Shown: piece by piece, positions 1-12,745 of the stretch
Layout: every line of letters begins with the position of its first letter
Numbering within the stretch: position 1 is the first letter of the stretch
Origin: Montifringilla adamsi
Taxonomy: Eukaryota > Chordata > Aves > Passeriformes > Passeridae
Length of the DNA: 64,000 nucleotides
NCBI GenBank assembly: GCA_017590115.1
Contig: JAGGNK010008226.1
Coordinates: 6,912,296 to 6,976,295 of the forward strand
Reading direction: 5' to 3'
Program-made: the position numbers and the translations under genes
Notes under the pieces: generated by a model
The model's input: only the letters and a program-made list of their open reading frames with translations
What the model was told of the DNA's origin: nothing
The model's database searches: none

Positions 1-887
1 AGTTGTTAAAACACTCAGATTAAGTAAAATAAACACGTCCTGGACCTATTACCTCTTCCTATTGCAACAAACGTGCTTTAAAAATATCAAAGATACCCAA
101 AAAAGAGGAAAATTCAATATTTGCATTAATATCAAAGAGCAGTGAACACAGAGGGAGTGATCCCATTGTGGGGTCCTGCTCTGTGATTTTGACACCAGCA
201 GATTTGGGGGATTTGTTTTCCCTCACTGCCCATCAGCAGATTTCTGTAGATTTCAAATTTATGGTGTCACCACCACTCCACACCCTGGGACCACTGCTGC
301 TTTTCCAGGGAGAAGGGCTTGTTCCCAAAACACTCCAGACTGCAATGTTTAATTTTTTGATCACTCAGGCAGCTCCCAGGAATATTCACAGGGGAAGGAC
401 ACCAAGGTGGATGCAAATCCAAACAAGATTGAAACATCAATCACTTATTCATGGAGAAATATTTACAGTGGGTTTTTTTTTAACTTGACAAAGGGATAAT
501 GAAAGGTGTATCCTAGGGGAGTTTAGGGGTAGATTTTATTCCAAACAAATGCAATAAATGCAGAAATTTTGCGCTCACCAAGAACTGAAAAAGGCCAGGA
601 ATGAAATAAACCCCAGAAATGTTGAAATCAGGCTGGCCAGGACTTTTCTCCAAACAGTTTTCCATTGGAAAATGCCAGATCATAATGAAAGAAGTGATCT
701 GTGGAAATCAATCACTCCTGACAGAGTCACAGTGAGGAGCATTCCCTGCCAGCTGCCAAGCTCCTGCTCCGCTCTCCTTCAGGAGCAGATCCAGGATGTT
801 CCCCCACCTGGACACACATCCCATGTCCCATGCCCTTCCCAGGCCTGCACCCACCACAGCCACTGAAATCCAGTGTCACTGGAAAGC
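1..887. other. Intergenic, unique
   Basis: No gene, CR1 or tandem array recognised. Short open frames lack start context, splice sites or family similarity. Confidence 0.6.
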
Positions 888-1277
888 AGAGCAAGGGAAT
901 ATTGCCATGCCCTCCCTTTCCAGAAGCAATTTCCAACCTCTCCCCCCAAACACAAATCCCACAAATCCAGTGGGCAGAATCCAGGATTAAATCTGTCATG
1001 GTTTTATTTCGTTCCAGCACCTCTGTTTGAAATCTGAACTAACTTGCAGAGGAAAGCAAGGAGCCCTCTAACACCAGAATTCCAGCAGCAGGAACAACAG
1101 GCAGGCTCCAAAGGGCAGTAAAATAGTCCATAACCTGTAAAAAGAAGAGGATTCTGCAGCAGTGACTGAGGAGTTTTTTATCCTGTATGGATTTCCTTCG
1201 AATTTTAATGAAGGAAACCAAGGAACAAGGAAGATTCTCCCGCTTTAACAGCAGAAAGAGTGGATTCTTTGGGAAAT
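888..1277 (+). repeat. 390-bp direct duplication, copy 1
   Basis: Matches 2527-2916 without indels; by eye only about three bases differ (893/2532 and two near the right end). GAAATCCAGTGTCAC occurs on both sides (865-879 and 1273-1287), consistent with insertion of this copy into a duplicated target or a microhomology event. Confidence 0.95.
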
Positions 1278-2043
1278 CCAGTGTCACACAGACCTTCCTG
1301 CTGAGCTGTATGACATGTTTCCTGAAGGGACACGTGCAGGTGTGTTTGGCTTTTTCCATTTATTGTGTGGTTTTAACCTCACAATTACCTGCACTCATTT
1401 CTGGTCTCCTGGACAAGAAAGGAGAAGCAAATCCAAGCTGAAAACTATGGCAAAACTTGGAAAAAAGCTCTGTCAGTCTCCCAAAGCACTGGCTCCAAAA
1501 GCCCAGCAGGTTTATTGACGCTAGCAAGTGTTTATTCCTTGTTTTCCAGATAATCCAAGCAAGCTGAGCGCTCCTGGTGCTAAGAGGAGAGAGAAGTGCC
1601 AGCCTTGGAGAGCTGCCACCTCAACTAGCCATGCCCAAACTGCACTGCAGGAACTCCCAGGGGCTCAGCAGGCTTTCCCAAAGCCCAGGACATCCCCCAT
1701 GGAGGATTATCCCTGCAGCTCCTGCACCTGCACTGCTTTGGGTGGGATGGGGGGAATGTGGAGGGGAGGAGGAGCGCTCGGGATCCACTCCCTGCTGGAG
1801 CTGCTGGAGGTTTTCCTGCTACAAGAAAAAAGTTTTATTCTTTTTTTCCACCTCAGCTCTAGCATGGTGTGTTTCCCAGCCCTCCAGGAGGTGTTCCCAC
1901 ATGCCTTGGCAGCAGTTTTGGGCACATCTGTGCAGGCTGGAGGTGCCCCTGGGCAGATGGAGCTGGTGCAGATGGCACGGCTGGCACCCACGGGGAGAGG
2001 GGCAGGGGGGTGCTGTTCCCAGGAGAGGGGTCAGATGGCTCCC

Positions 2044-2325
2044 CTGATCCCTCAGGATCCTTGTGCCTGTCATTCCAGCCTGGAAAACTGGAAATATCAC
2101 CTGGAATGGCTTCCACTGATCCCTCAGGATCCTTGTGCCTGTGATTCCAGGCTGGAAAATTTAAATATCACGTGGAATGGGTTCCACTGATCCCTCAGGA
2201 TCCTTGTGCCTGTGATTCCAGCCTGGAAAACTTTAAATATCACATGCAATGGCTTCCACTGATCCCTCAGGATCCTTGTGCCTGTGATTCCAGGCTGGCA
2301 AACTGGAAATACCACATGGCAAGGT
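2044..2325 (+). repeat. Minisatellite, four units of 71-72 bp
   Basis: Units begin at 2044, 2116, 2187 and 2259 with CTGATCCCTCAGGATCCTTG and continue through GATTCCAG and CTGGAAAA. Unit divergence is a few percent. It lies between the two 390-bp duplicates. Confidence 0.95.
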
Positions 2326-2526
2326 GCACTGCTGGCAGCTCAGGAGAGAGGGGTTGGGAAGGTATTTCCAGGCTGGATGCTGCAAGCTGTTCCTGCTAAA
2401 TGCTGATGGATGTTATCTCTGTTTAATAAATACCAGGAGCAGAGATGGAGCTCTCCTGCACACAGGTCTGGTTTAAATTAAGATTCAGGAGAGGGATGGG
2501 AAGGAGCCATTGCTGGATGTGTGGGG

Positions 2527-2916
2527 AGAGCGAGGGAATATTGCCATGCCCTCCCTTTCCAGAAGCAATTTCCAACCTCTCCCCCCAAACACAAATCCCA
2601 CAAATCCAGTGGGCAGAATCCAGGATTAAATCTGTCATGGTTTTATTTCGTTCCAGCACCTCTGTTTGAAATCTGAACTAACTTGCAGAGGAAAGCAAGG
2701 AGCCCTCTAACACCAGAATTCCAGCAGCAGGAACAACAGGCAGGCTCCAAAGGGCAGTAAAATAGTCCATAACCTGTAAAAAGAAGAGGATTCTGCAGCA
2801 GTGACTGAGGAGTTTTTTATCCTGTATGGATTTCCTTCGAATTTTAATGAAGGAAACCAAGGAACAAGGAAGATTCTCCCACTTTAATAGCAGAAAGAGT
2901 GGATTCTTTGGGAAAT
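2527..2916 (+). repeat. 390-bp direct duplication, copy 2
   Basis: Second copy, offset 1639 bp from the first at every base I checked. Sequence beyond 2916 is unlike that beyond copy 1. It lacks the flanking 15-bp repeat, so it may be the source copy. Confidence 0.95.
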
Positions 2917-3989
2917 AAGTGGAAAATTATCTTTTCCCAATGAAAACACTGCCACCAGCTGGTTAATAAATGGGACTGAGGCTTTGCACTGAAAAAATTA
3001 TAGTGGGGGTTTTAACCCACAGCTAAACTGGAAGTGATATTTGAGGTCAACATGTTTTCAGAACAGAAAGGAATTAATTATCTGTATGCTCCATTTATTT
3101 TTCTAACAAGGCTACGTGAAAATAAAGTAATTAATGCGTTTTGCATTAAATATCTTGTTAAACAAAGGTGGCCAGACCATGAGGCACTTTTATCACCTTC
3201 CACCTTCATGGACTGGTGTGACCATCTCAGATTCCTCTGCAGCTCAGACACCCCCAGGTTTGTAGCTGATTATTTTTCAATTAACGGTGAAATTAATTGA
3301 ACATTTGAGATACATTAAAATGAATTTGCCTTTTCAGATCCATGGGTTTTCACTGGTGTCCAACATTTTTCTGAGTCCCTGGAGCAAACCCTGACAGCTC
3401 TGGGTTCTGAGGGCAGCACCGGCTGCAGTTCTGGGTCCTGGTGCCAAAATTTTGGGATGGTTCCATCAACTCCTTACTCCTGATTTTGTTGAAACTTTGC
3501 AGTGTCAGCATTGACATTTCAATGGCCATGGTGGGTTTTGAGACAATTCCTGTGCTCGGAATGCTCATTTCAGGTTTCCTGCAGCAGCCAGAAAAATGCA
3601 GCTCAGCTTTTTAAAGCTGATGGAACAATCACTGGGAAGAGAAATGTTGTAAATGGAGGGTGAGGCTCAGAGGCACAATTCCATGCTCAGGGGGGATTCC
3701 CAATTGATCCTGTGCTGGAGAGACAGGATTTATTGCAGTCTGGGCACTGGGAGAGCAGCAGGAGATGTGTTTCATGTCAGAGTAAATCATTTCCCTTACA
3801 GGTGCTGATCTCCTTTGGCCCCAGATTCAGGCACTGACTTTTTGAGCTTGTGATTCACTTCGTGTATTTATTGGGGGTTTTTTATCTCTCAGCAAGCTGA
3901 AGCCATGAGGAATTTCAGGACCTCTTCTCCTAGCTTTGGCCTGAGGAGATTTGTCACCCACCAAAGCTGTTCCTGTGATACCACAGAAT

Positions 3990-4185
3990 CCTCGGGGCTG
4001 GAAAAGCCCTGCAGGATCACCGAGTCCAAGCTGTGCCCAGTCCCCACCTTGTCCCCAGCCCAGAGCCCTGAGTGCCACCTCCAGGTGTTCCCTGGGAACC
4101 TCCAGGGGTGGGAACTGTCCTGTTGTCCTTCTGTGGACACTCCAGAGCTCTGTGGCTCTTTACAGCCTCTGTCCTGCACCTTGAA
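3990..4185 (-). mobile_element. CR1 LINE 3' fragment
   Basis: Reverse-oriented CR1 3' region: CACAGAATCCTCGGGGCTGG followed by the accessory family's GAGTGCCACCTCCAGG stretch. Old and diverged. Confidence 0.7.
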
Positions 4186-5368
4186 CCAAGAATTCTCCCT
4201 GGCTTTTGTTACCAGACTCAGCTCAGGGCAAACCTAACCCATTTTTTCCCTCATTAATAGATTTAAAACCATTAAAGACATGATTTTTTTTTTTTTAATA
4301 GTGATAAAATTTTAAGTGACTCCAAGTTTTCTATGAGCTGGTTTCAACCCAGCAGCCCACAACTCCTGCTTGAAACTCTTTGTGGTGTGGGGTATATTTC
4401 CCAAAACAACCTTCTGGGATGTGAGACCAAATTAATTGCTTCTGTTTTTCCTTGGAAACAAACATTTCTCTAATGATCCGATATCTCATTAGGCAGCACT
4501 AAAATATTGGTTTTGCTCAGGGAGGACCTGTTTTGTCATGAGCTGACAGCAGGTATTGGACCTTAAATCATCCCAGAATTGGAACTGTGTTGTCTGTGCA
4601 CCTTCCACACCCTAAGAGTATCCTATTCTCCATATCCATTGGAATTCCTGAGTGGAATATTCACTGCTCAGCAACAGCAACAAACACATTTAAACCCACT
4701 GGTTTAATTGGCTGCAAAAATTTTCCTCTGGGAGGGAATTCAGGATATAAAACATTTTACAACACTGGTGCAGATTATGTTGTGTTCTCTCCCAGCAGTG
4801 CCATTCATTTCAATGGATTCCCTGCAAAACAAGGGAGAGCCAGTGGAGAAAAGAGGGAATCCAGCCCCACAGCTGGCCAAGGATGCTGCTGACACACCAC
4901 GAGAGAGGTAAAACACCCTAAAGTCACCCATGGAAACTCAGCCAGGAGGAGAAATTTCTCTCTTTGCTGCATAGTAATCCTGCTTGGAAAGGAGGATTAG
5001 GGGAGGATGAAGCTGCAGCGAGACAAGGGCACTCTTTTCCCTAGGGACAGATTTCTCCAGGGATTTAGGGGAATTTGGAAGGCACCCCTCGACATCACGT
5101 GGCTGCTGCTTTACCCTGCCTGCAGCGTGGGCATGACCTGGGAGCTCCAGAAGCGTGGCTTTGGGGGATGATGCTGGAATTTCCTGATCTCTGAGGACAC
5201 TTGGGATGACCCCAGCACAGGTGACATCTCTGGGGCTGCAGGGGACAGATGGGTCCCTGTTCCCTGGGTAACCAGAGCCACGATGGAGCTGCAGGTACCA
5301 AATGGGAGTAGCACTGAAAATCTCTTTGTTTTATGGATTTCACCTCCGTTTCTTGGTCTTGGTGGGTT

Positions 5369-5420
5369 TTTTTTGTTTGTTTGTTTGTTTTGTTTTTGTT
5401 TTGTTTTGTTTTGTTTTTCT
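5369..5420 (+). repeat. GTTTT/GTTTG microsatellite
   Basis: T-rich tract with repeated TTTG then TTTTG units, immediately left of a CR1 fragment. Confidence 0.85.
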
Positions 5421-5444
5421 ACTTTTGGGTCCATTTTAAGGAGG

Positions 5445-5735
5445 ATCAGGAGGGACTTTGTTGCTGCACAACTCCCTGCCAAAAGGGGACAGCCAGGGGG
5501 GTCAGGGAATGTGGCACCAGGGGAGGCTCAGGGTGGACATCAGCAGGAATTTCCCCATGGAAAGGGTGCTCAGGCCCTGGCCAGGAGGTTTGGAGTGCCC
5601 ATCCCTGGAGGTGTCCCAGGAATCCCTGGAGGTGGCACTCAGATCTCTGGGCTGGGGACAAGGTGGGGATTGGACACAGCTTGGACTTGATGTTGTCAGA
5701 AGTTTTTTCCCACCCAAAATGATTCTGTGATTTTG
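5445..5735 (+). mobile_element. CR1 LINE 3' fragment
   Basis: Sense-oriented CR1 tail. It has the GCAGGAATTTCCCCATGG core and ends AAAATGATTCTGTGATTTTG, which is close to the CR1 3' terminus. Confidence 0.8.
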
Positions 5736-8700
5736 GGATCTGATACATAAATCAGTGTATAGTTCCAGCAGCAGATAAAGATCCAGACCTGATTCTGAAA
5801 TTTAAATTATTCCATAACTAAATAAAAAACTCATGCCAGGGAGATATTTGGACACCTGCCTGTTTTCAGCATCCATAGAGATCATTATAGATTTTGACAG
5901 TATTACTCAATTAGAGGGTTTGTTATCAAGAAAAATTATGTGAATATTTGAAGTCAGTTGATCAATGAAGTCAAGATATGAAATAGTCAAATTTAAACTG
6001 AAAATGTGCACATGTATTTGGGACAGGTAAGTGCATCGTGCTGGTTTGAATTCCCTGATAACTCGTGAAGTGTCTCAGGATAATTGCACTTTAAAATTGC
6101 AGTTTGGGTCTCTGACAGGCTGGGAATATCCATCTTCCAAACTACAGATTCCCAGAGCAGTGGAGAACTCTGTGTTCCACCAGAGTTTATTATGAGCTAC
6201 ACAGAAATCCTAATTGCACTTTTAATTGCCAGCAAGTCTGGCAGAAGAAATACAGCATTTAAGGGGTGGATCCTAATTGTTCACTGAACACAGAAAAGCC
6301 ACAAGAAGGGACAGATTTTGTGTGACAGCAAAGCTGATGTGTCCCAGGAGGATGTGCTGGCTGGAGCAGCTCCCATGGGCTGGGAATGGTGCTGGATCCC
6401 AGTGGGTTTTGGGTCAGATCCTGGGATAGCAACACAAGTACTGTGTTTGCAACAATATTGACTATTTCAGAGTCATGTTTCTCTACAGATCTCATTAACT
6501 GTCCCCTCATTAACTCCAGGGTAATTGGGCACTTCTCATTTCACAAGGAGAAAGTGTTGACCTTCAGTCAAACTCAAACAGACACTTCAGGGGAAGATTG
6601 AGAAAGCTCCTTTTGGAAAAATGAAAGTGGTGGCATGTCAGGTATGACAAACATCTTTATTTTCTCCCTGACTTCTGATTCAGCACATGAACACCTGCAG
6701 GAAAAGCTGTTTTCCCAAAGTTCTTGGCAGATTTCTGCTTGGGATTATTTCAGATTGCAATGTTTTGCTTGCTGATAAAGTGTACCCAGGGGTTCCTATT
6801 CACCTTTGATAAAGGAATTAATACAATAAAAGACAAAACAGTCCCTCTTAAAAGACGTTTGCACACATTACGGAGTTGTGAAGCTTTCTGAAGGTTGCTC
6901 ATCTGAAAATGAAAACAAAAGTAATGTTCACTGATCTTTTTGCTGTAATTTAGCAGATTACCAGCTAAATATCAGGTTATTAATTGACTTCTTTTCCCAA
7001 GTCCTCCTTAGGGATAGCTGGTCAGTTTTGAAGGCAGATGTAAAAAATATCTCTGGATTTAGGAAACATGACCAGCTAGCAGAAATGGTGGTGATTTTTA
7101 GCAGAGATTTCTGCAAACAGAGCTGTTACTCCTACAGGAGATTCCTGACAGGTCCAGAACAAATGTTCTGACAGCAAATTGACTCCTGAACTGCGTAAGC
7201 CAGACACTTCAAAAAATGCTGTGTGTTGACTCAGTCAAAGGTTTTCTACATTGTTGATGAACTCAGCTCTTCCAGCCTTCAGAAGAGTGATTTCTGTGAT
7301 TTCTGTGTTCCTTGGTGTATCCTTTGTGTTCTCCTTGCAGGAATTCATTAATGCAGCAGCAATCAGCTAATTCTTACACATCTAAAAAGCTTTTTGTAGA
7401 CTACAGTGGGCCGTGAGCAGCATCTTCAAATTACACCTCAGGAATTAAAATGTTTTCCCTTCAGGAATTTCTCCATGTCTCCCAAGCTAACAATGCCCCT
7501 TTTTCCACATCGTGTTTCCCATGGGAACGTGAGACTTTAGAAGCTGGAAAGGACTGCCCTGAGGGGGAAAAATAACAAGGAGAATGGAAAATCTAGGCTT
7601 GTGAAACCATTTGTTTCCCAGTGACTAAACAGAGAGTCTGGATTTCCATTTTATCTTTCCAATCCAGGCCTCAGTCAACAAGGCCAAGGCCTCCCGTGTG
7701 TCACCACCATGTTGGGCTTCAAAAGAGATTTCTTCTTCTCCTCCTTCTTCTCCCAGGTGGCTCCTGCCTGGCACAAACAGCACTAAACTAACAAATATGG
7801 GGGGTTTGATGCTGTGACTCAGAAAAATCAACTCCTCCTAAACAAAAGCTGAAAGAGACTCCAAAGATGGTTCAGGCCCAGATCTTGTGTGGCCTCCAAG
7901 CAAAACCATTCTTCTAAACACCGAGTCAGACAACAATCCTGCTGTGACAACAGCCAGCAGCAATGCTCCAGACACTGGGAATGAGGAAGTCTAGACAGCT
8001 CCTGCAAGAGCAATTAGGAATTCTTCAGATGTCTCCTGTTGCCATTGAGTTGGTCTTATTTTCCTCATTGCCAGTGGACAAGGACAGCTGGCTGGTGGTT
8101 TACACCCCTCAAACAGCCTCCCTTAGTCATCCTTTTCTTATATTAACCTACATCAGAACTTTAAACTTCTTGTTAAAGAGTCGTGGGGTTTTTTTTTAAA
8201 CCTCTACAGTTCAGCTGTGACCTTTGTGAAATTATCTCTTAAATTAAGCCTCTCTTTTGCATAATAACAGCTCATATTCAATGTCTTCCCTCTTCCAGCA
8301 ATTCCTGAAGAATCACTGCATGGAAAGCCACTCCTACCTGAATTTTCCCTTTCTGAATATGTCACATTTAATAATTTTCCTGTGGCAATCTTCAGTTCTG
8401 GTTGTTTGGGCTCTTTTCTATTTTGTGGCATTGTAATTTTTACATAAATGGAAATACTGAAGAGAATCAGGCCAAGAAGAGATTCTTGTGAATGCACATT
8501 GAGTTATCCCCAAGTGTACTGATGAATTGCTTCCTGAGGGGTAGAAAACACCACTTTTTCCCAAAAAACACCCAAAATAATCTGGTTTTACCATAAGATT
8601 TTATTACAAAATCCAGCAAATTACGCAGGAAAAAAAAAATCCACTTCCAAATTTCTCTGCTGCTCCAAAACAAGACATGAACTAACTCTGTAATTAGCTT

Positions 8701-8759
8701 TGCTTTTGTCATCTTCTCTGTCTGAATTTTAAAGCTCTGCACATAAAGCAACCGGAATT

Positions 8760-9160
8760 GCTGCTGGATTTGGAGGCAGGTGACATTTGTGGATCGCTGT
8801 CGTCTCCGCCGGATGACTCTGGTAATGCTCTAATTATGTGTACTGAGTTGTCTCTAAGTGCTGGATGAAAAGCTCCCTGCATCATTAGGCACCTTGTTGT
8901 TTACTAAATGTCTTTTATGATCCTACAGAGGCCCCAGTGAAGGTTTGTGGCGGTGATTGCGTGAGGAGTTTCTATTTTTGGGGTTTTTCTAATTCTGTTT
9001 GTTTTCACTCCGGGCTGAAATCTGGCGGATTGGTTCTCAGCTGAGACTGAGCTTAATTACTGAGTTTAACAGCAAAGTTCAGCGTGGCTGGATTAGACAG
9101 CTTGAGGGTGGCTCTTTTAGCATTAAAACGGCAACATTTTCTAATATATTCTCTTTTTGG
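8760..9160. other. Candidate conserved non-coding element
   Basis: Non-repetitive stretch that keeps many CpGs (for example around 8790-8810, 8948-8965, 9010-9030) although its neighbours are CpG-poor. It contains a forkhead-type TGTTTAC (8898-8904) and an E-box CAGGTG (8777-8782). No coding potential. CpG retention outside an island suggests constraint; function is inferred. Confidence 0.35.
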
Positions 9161-9214
9161 TAAACGGTAAGAATTTTAAAGGAAAGATCTTCAAGCTGGA
9201 GGTGGATATTGGAT

Positions 9215-9310
9215 CAGGGAATCATGGAATGGGTTGGGTTGGGTTGGGTTTGGTTGAGTTGGGTTGGGTTGGGTTGGAAGGGAGTTTAAAGGCTGTCTCC
9301 TCCTTCCCCT
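9215..9310 (-). mobile_element. CR1 3' end with expanded GGGTT microsatellite
   Basis: AATCATGGAATGGGTTGGG begins an antisense CR1 terminus. Its GGGTTGG core is expanded to about ten pentamer units (9232-9281) before resuming GGAAGGGAGTTTAAAGG. Confidence 0.75.
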
Positions 9311-9959
9311 CCAATAAGCAGGGACATCTTCATCAAAATTATATTCCTGGTTTTCTGTGGACAAGGGGCATCATCTGTCTGGACTTTTTGATATTAACCA
9401 TGAGCCTCAACTACTTTTTCTTTAAAAAAATATGTCTTTATTAATCATTCTGTTTTGATTTTTTTTAAAACCCAATTTTGAAAAATCTCTAGCTAGACGG
9501 AAATGTCAATAAAATAATGTGATGTGAAGAAAAAATTAGGACTGTCTTATGCTAGCTCTACAGCAAATCTAAAATAAATTCACAATTTAAAAATAACACC
9601 AAAAAATTAATGGGTTTTTAACCAACACAAAAAAGGAAAAGGATGTGTGTTGCTGGTGGAGGAATTACAGTGGCAATCTGACACATTGTCTGGCAAGGTC
9701 TAATATTAGGAATATTTTCTCAAGTGCTATAAATAAACTGGAAATAGTCTGGAAAGATCCTGTATGTCTGACTCAGCTGGTGCTTCCCAGAAAAATTTTC
9801 ATCAGTCCATGACTACTGTTTGGTGGTTTTTTTTTTTTAGTTACTGTAATTTCTCCTTGTTTTGCAAAGGAATTAATTCATGGGAAGTGGAGGATTTCCA
9901 GTTTTCAAGCCCCTCTGTGTTGACCTGGAGGGAGTAAATTCACATGGGGCAGAAGGACA

Positions 9960-10425
9960 AGAGGGGCTGCAGCCACTGCAGGAGATTGTTCTGGAAAATT
10001 ATCCAAGACTGGAGAATAGCAGAGAAAAATGTCTCAGCAAAAGGCTGGGAGAGCTGGGGGTGCTCACCTGGAGAGGAGCAGCTCCAGGGAGAGCTCAGAG
10101 CCCTGCCAGGGCCTGGAGGGGCTCCGGGAGAGCTGGAGAGGGACTGGGGACAAGGGATGCAGCCACAGGACACAGGGAATGGCTCCCATGGCCAGAGGGC
10201 AGGGCTGGATGGGATATTGGGAATTGAGAATTATTCCCTGGGAGGGTGGGGAGGGGCACAGAATTCCCAGAGCAGCTGTGGCTGCCCCTGGATCCCTGGC
10301 AGTGCCCAAGGCCTGGCTGGACACTGGGGCTGGAGCACCTGGGACAGGGGAAGGTGTCCCTGCCCATGGGTGGGACTATTTGGACTTTAAGGTCCTTCCA
10401 AACCAGTCTGGGATTCCATAGCAAA
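9960..10425 (+). mobile_element. CR1 LINE 3' fragment with end of ORF2
   Basis: One of the longest CR1 pieces here. It starts in the degenerate ORF2 end, passes through the 3' UTR (CAGAGCAGCTGTGGCTGCCC, then GGAAGGTGTCCCTGCC), and ends at AAACCAGTCTGGGATTCC. Confidence 0.9.
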
Positions 10426-11589
10426 TTTTATTTAGAGTTGTCAGTTAGTCATAGATTACATAGCAGATTAAATCCCTTATTTAATTATTATCCATCTATA
10501 ATTATTATCCATTGTTAATTATCCATCTATTATTCCAAATAAAACTTTCAGGCATAGTCCTCAAATTTAGGCACAGCTCCACTCATCCCCCCCTTCCCCC
10601 AAATTATTCAGTTTAATTTTCTCTACTGATGTGAGTAGTAACACAGCAGAACATTTTACAACAAATATTCCATTATTTTCTTGGTTTTTTCAAAATAATT
10701 TTATAAACATGTTTTTTTGAGTGTTTTCACTGTCAAGAGAAAGCTGCACCTCATGTGGGCGCCTCACATAATTCACCCAATAATCTCAGCACTCAATTAA
10801 ATTTTAAATGTTTCTCCATTAAACACTTATTTTACCTCAGTAAATAATTTAACGGGTTTTCATTTAGAAGTGTCTCACCTCACAGAGTTTTCAATCTTCC
10901 TTTTTTTTAATAAAGTCAGATCATCCTATTTCTTGAATCTGCAATAAATGGACTTTTGCCTAAAGATTTTTGGGCACATTCAGTGCTGTAACTCTGCATA
11001 TACATCTGCATTCACCATCGGAGTAATATGGGAAAATAAAAGAAAAATAAACTAGGAAGTGAGTTCACAAAGGTGGAATCAATAGCTAAAAATGAAGTGC
11101 ACTGACACTTCAACAAAATGTCCCTCAATTTCTATCCTGAGTTCTTATCCCCAATGTGGAACTACTGGTTGGCACAACTGGTAATGACCAGGATAATTCC
11201 TATCACAACTCCTCTGATGTGTTCAGATAATTATCCAGACCCATCTCCTCCACTGTTGGATCTTTCTATTCTTGATCTGACCCAAAAACTAACTTTCTGT
11301 TGACTTTGAGCACGGAAAACTTTCAATATCTTAAATATCATTAAAAAGTCAGCGTTCCCTGGGAATTACCTTTTACAGACTGGAAGCTGAGGTTTCCCCT
11401 CTGCAATCAGGAATCTGCCAGGTGGCTTTGGTGACAAACTGGGAATTGTTTAGAAAAATATTTAGGGGGTGGAAAAAGTATTTTTATCTGTCCTTTTTAT
11501 TTTCTTTCTGGAGAGAGAAGTTGTTTAAATTTTGCTTTGAGTTTTTAAAATCTATAGCAAATACTGATGACATGAGAAAGGACTGATGG

Positions 11590-11720
11590 GTAAAAGCTTC
11601 AAAGTGAGAGAGTAGAGATTTAGGTGGGATATTGGGAAAGAATTCTTCCCTGAGAGTCTCCAAGGCCAGGCTGGACAGGGCTTGGAGCAACCTGGGGTAG
11701 TGGAAGGTGTCCCTGCAATG
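11590..11720 (+). mobile_element. CR1 LINE 3' fragment
   Basis: Shows GGAAAGAATTCTTCCCTGAG, CAAGGCCAGGCTGGACAGGG and AGTGGAAGGTGTCCCTGC of the CR1 3' UTR. Lacks the extreme terminus. A 23-bp stretch around GGTGTCCCTG[CA]AATGTAAATTTC is repeated just after it (11707 and 11745). Confidence 0.8.
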
Positions 11721-12399
11721 TAAATTTCAGGGTTCAATGTTCAAGGTGTCCCTGAAATGTAAATTTCCCCTCTTTCAGCTGTTTCAGAATCACCAATTTT
11801 TATTCCCACCACCTTTGCCTGTTGCAGGACTCCAGGACAAACATGAACCTTTTCCTTTCCTTTTTCCCACTGGTGCCTCTGAACCAGAGCATCTGACACT
11901 GGGACAATGCAGGACTGCAGAAAATTCCATTAATTCCAGCTTGGAATTGTTTGAGGCTCAGGACAGGAGATGCTCCTTAATGTCCACGGGGCTTGGCCAA
12001 CACCAAACTTGCAAGTCAGGCTGAGAAAGGTCAACACCCATAAGTTGTTTGTGCTGCTGGTTAAGAGCCTAAAACACTTTTGCAGTTATGGAAATGGTTT
12101 GGAAAATATTCTGTAGGTGAGGATGTGCTGGGGATTCGTTCCTTATCTTTCTCTCATTAATTTCAGAACACAAATCATATTTCCTGAGCATCATTCACGA
12201 CCATAAAGTGCTTATCCCTCCATCATTGCCTCCTCATCCCCTTTTTTGTTACAGGCTCCACTGGCCTGGGATTATTGCTGGAATCTGAAATGCAGGGAAT
12301 TCTCAGAACTTTGGGCCTGTAAGGCAAAGCTTACAATTAAACCCAGGATTTGATCTGAGACCTTGGAAAAGGCTCCCAAACTGAGGTGCTGGAAGAGGG

Positions 12400-12745
12400 A
12401 ATGTGGATTTATAGTCTAAAGCAGAGACACGTTAAACCAAGTAAAAGAAAATTTAGAGTTCAGAGTTTAAGATATAGAAAAAAATGAAGCAGTTACAGAG
12501 GTGAACAAGGAGTTTAGAATGCAGAACTGTGGGTTTGTGTCTTATGACTGGCTAAGAAAGCTTACACTGTAGCATGGGTCCATAAGATGAAATATTTAAG
12601 GATTGGCTCAAAAACAAAAATATCCTTGTTGGCAGTGTTTTATTGGTCAATAAATCCTTAAAAGGTCTTGTAACTAAAGGTCTTGTGACCTTCTGAGCCA
12701 TGCAGTGAAGATGTGAGCTGAGCTCACCCTTCCTGCCTATGTAGA
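12400..12745 (+). mobile_element. Probable ERV LTR remnant
   Basis: AT-rich LTR-like segment with a late AATAAA (CAATAAATCCTTAAAAGG) resembling the tails of passerine ERV LTRs. Shares short similarity with the element at 42030-42430. Ends are not clear. Confidence 0.4.

Larger units (their letters stand above)
2917..8759. other. Intergenic, mostly unique
   Basis: Apart from CR1 pieces near 4.0 and 5.5 kb and a T-rich microsatellite at 5.37 kb, this is AT-leaning unique DNA. Neuropeptide S lies upstream of FOXI2 in mammals; I looked for its peptide and did not see it. Confidence 0.5.

Noticed and set aside
1528..2190. 220-codon frame at 1.5-2.2 kb
   Set aside because: Composition-driven; it runs into the 72-bp minisatellite and overlaps several competing frames.
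888..2916. The 390-bp direct repeats as LTRs of a short retrotransposon
   Set aside because: The repeats lack TG...CA ends, the interior has no primer-binding or coding signal, and only one copy has flanking direct repeats.
9228..9281. Interstitial telomeric sequence
   Set aside because: The unit is GGGTT, not TTAGGG, and it is embedded in a CR1 3' end.
9880..10421. Overlapping frames of 115-148 codons at 9.9-10.4 kb
   Set aside because: They are degenerate CR1 ORF2 and 3' UTR sequence.
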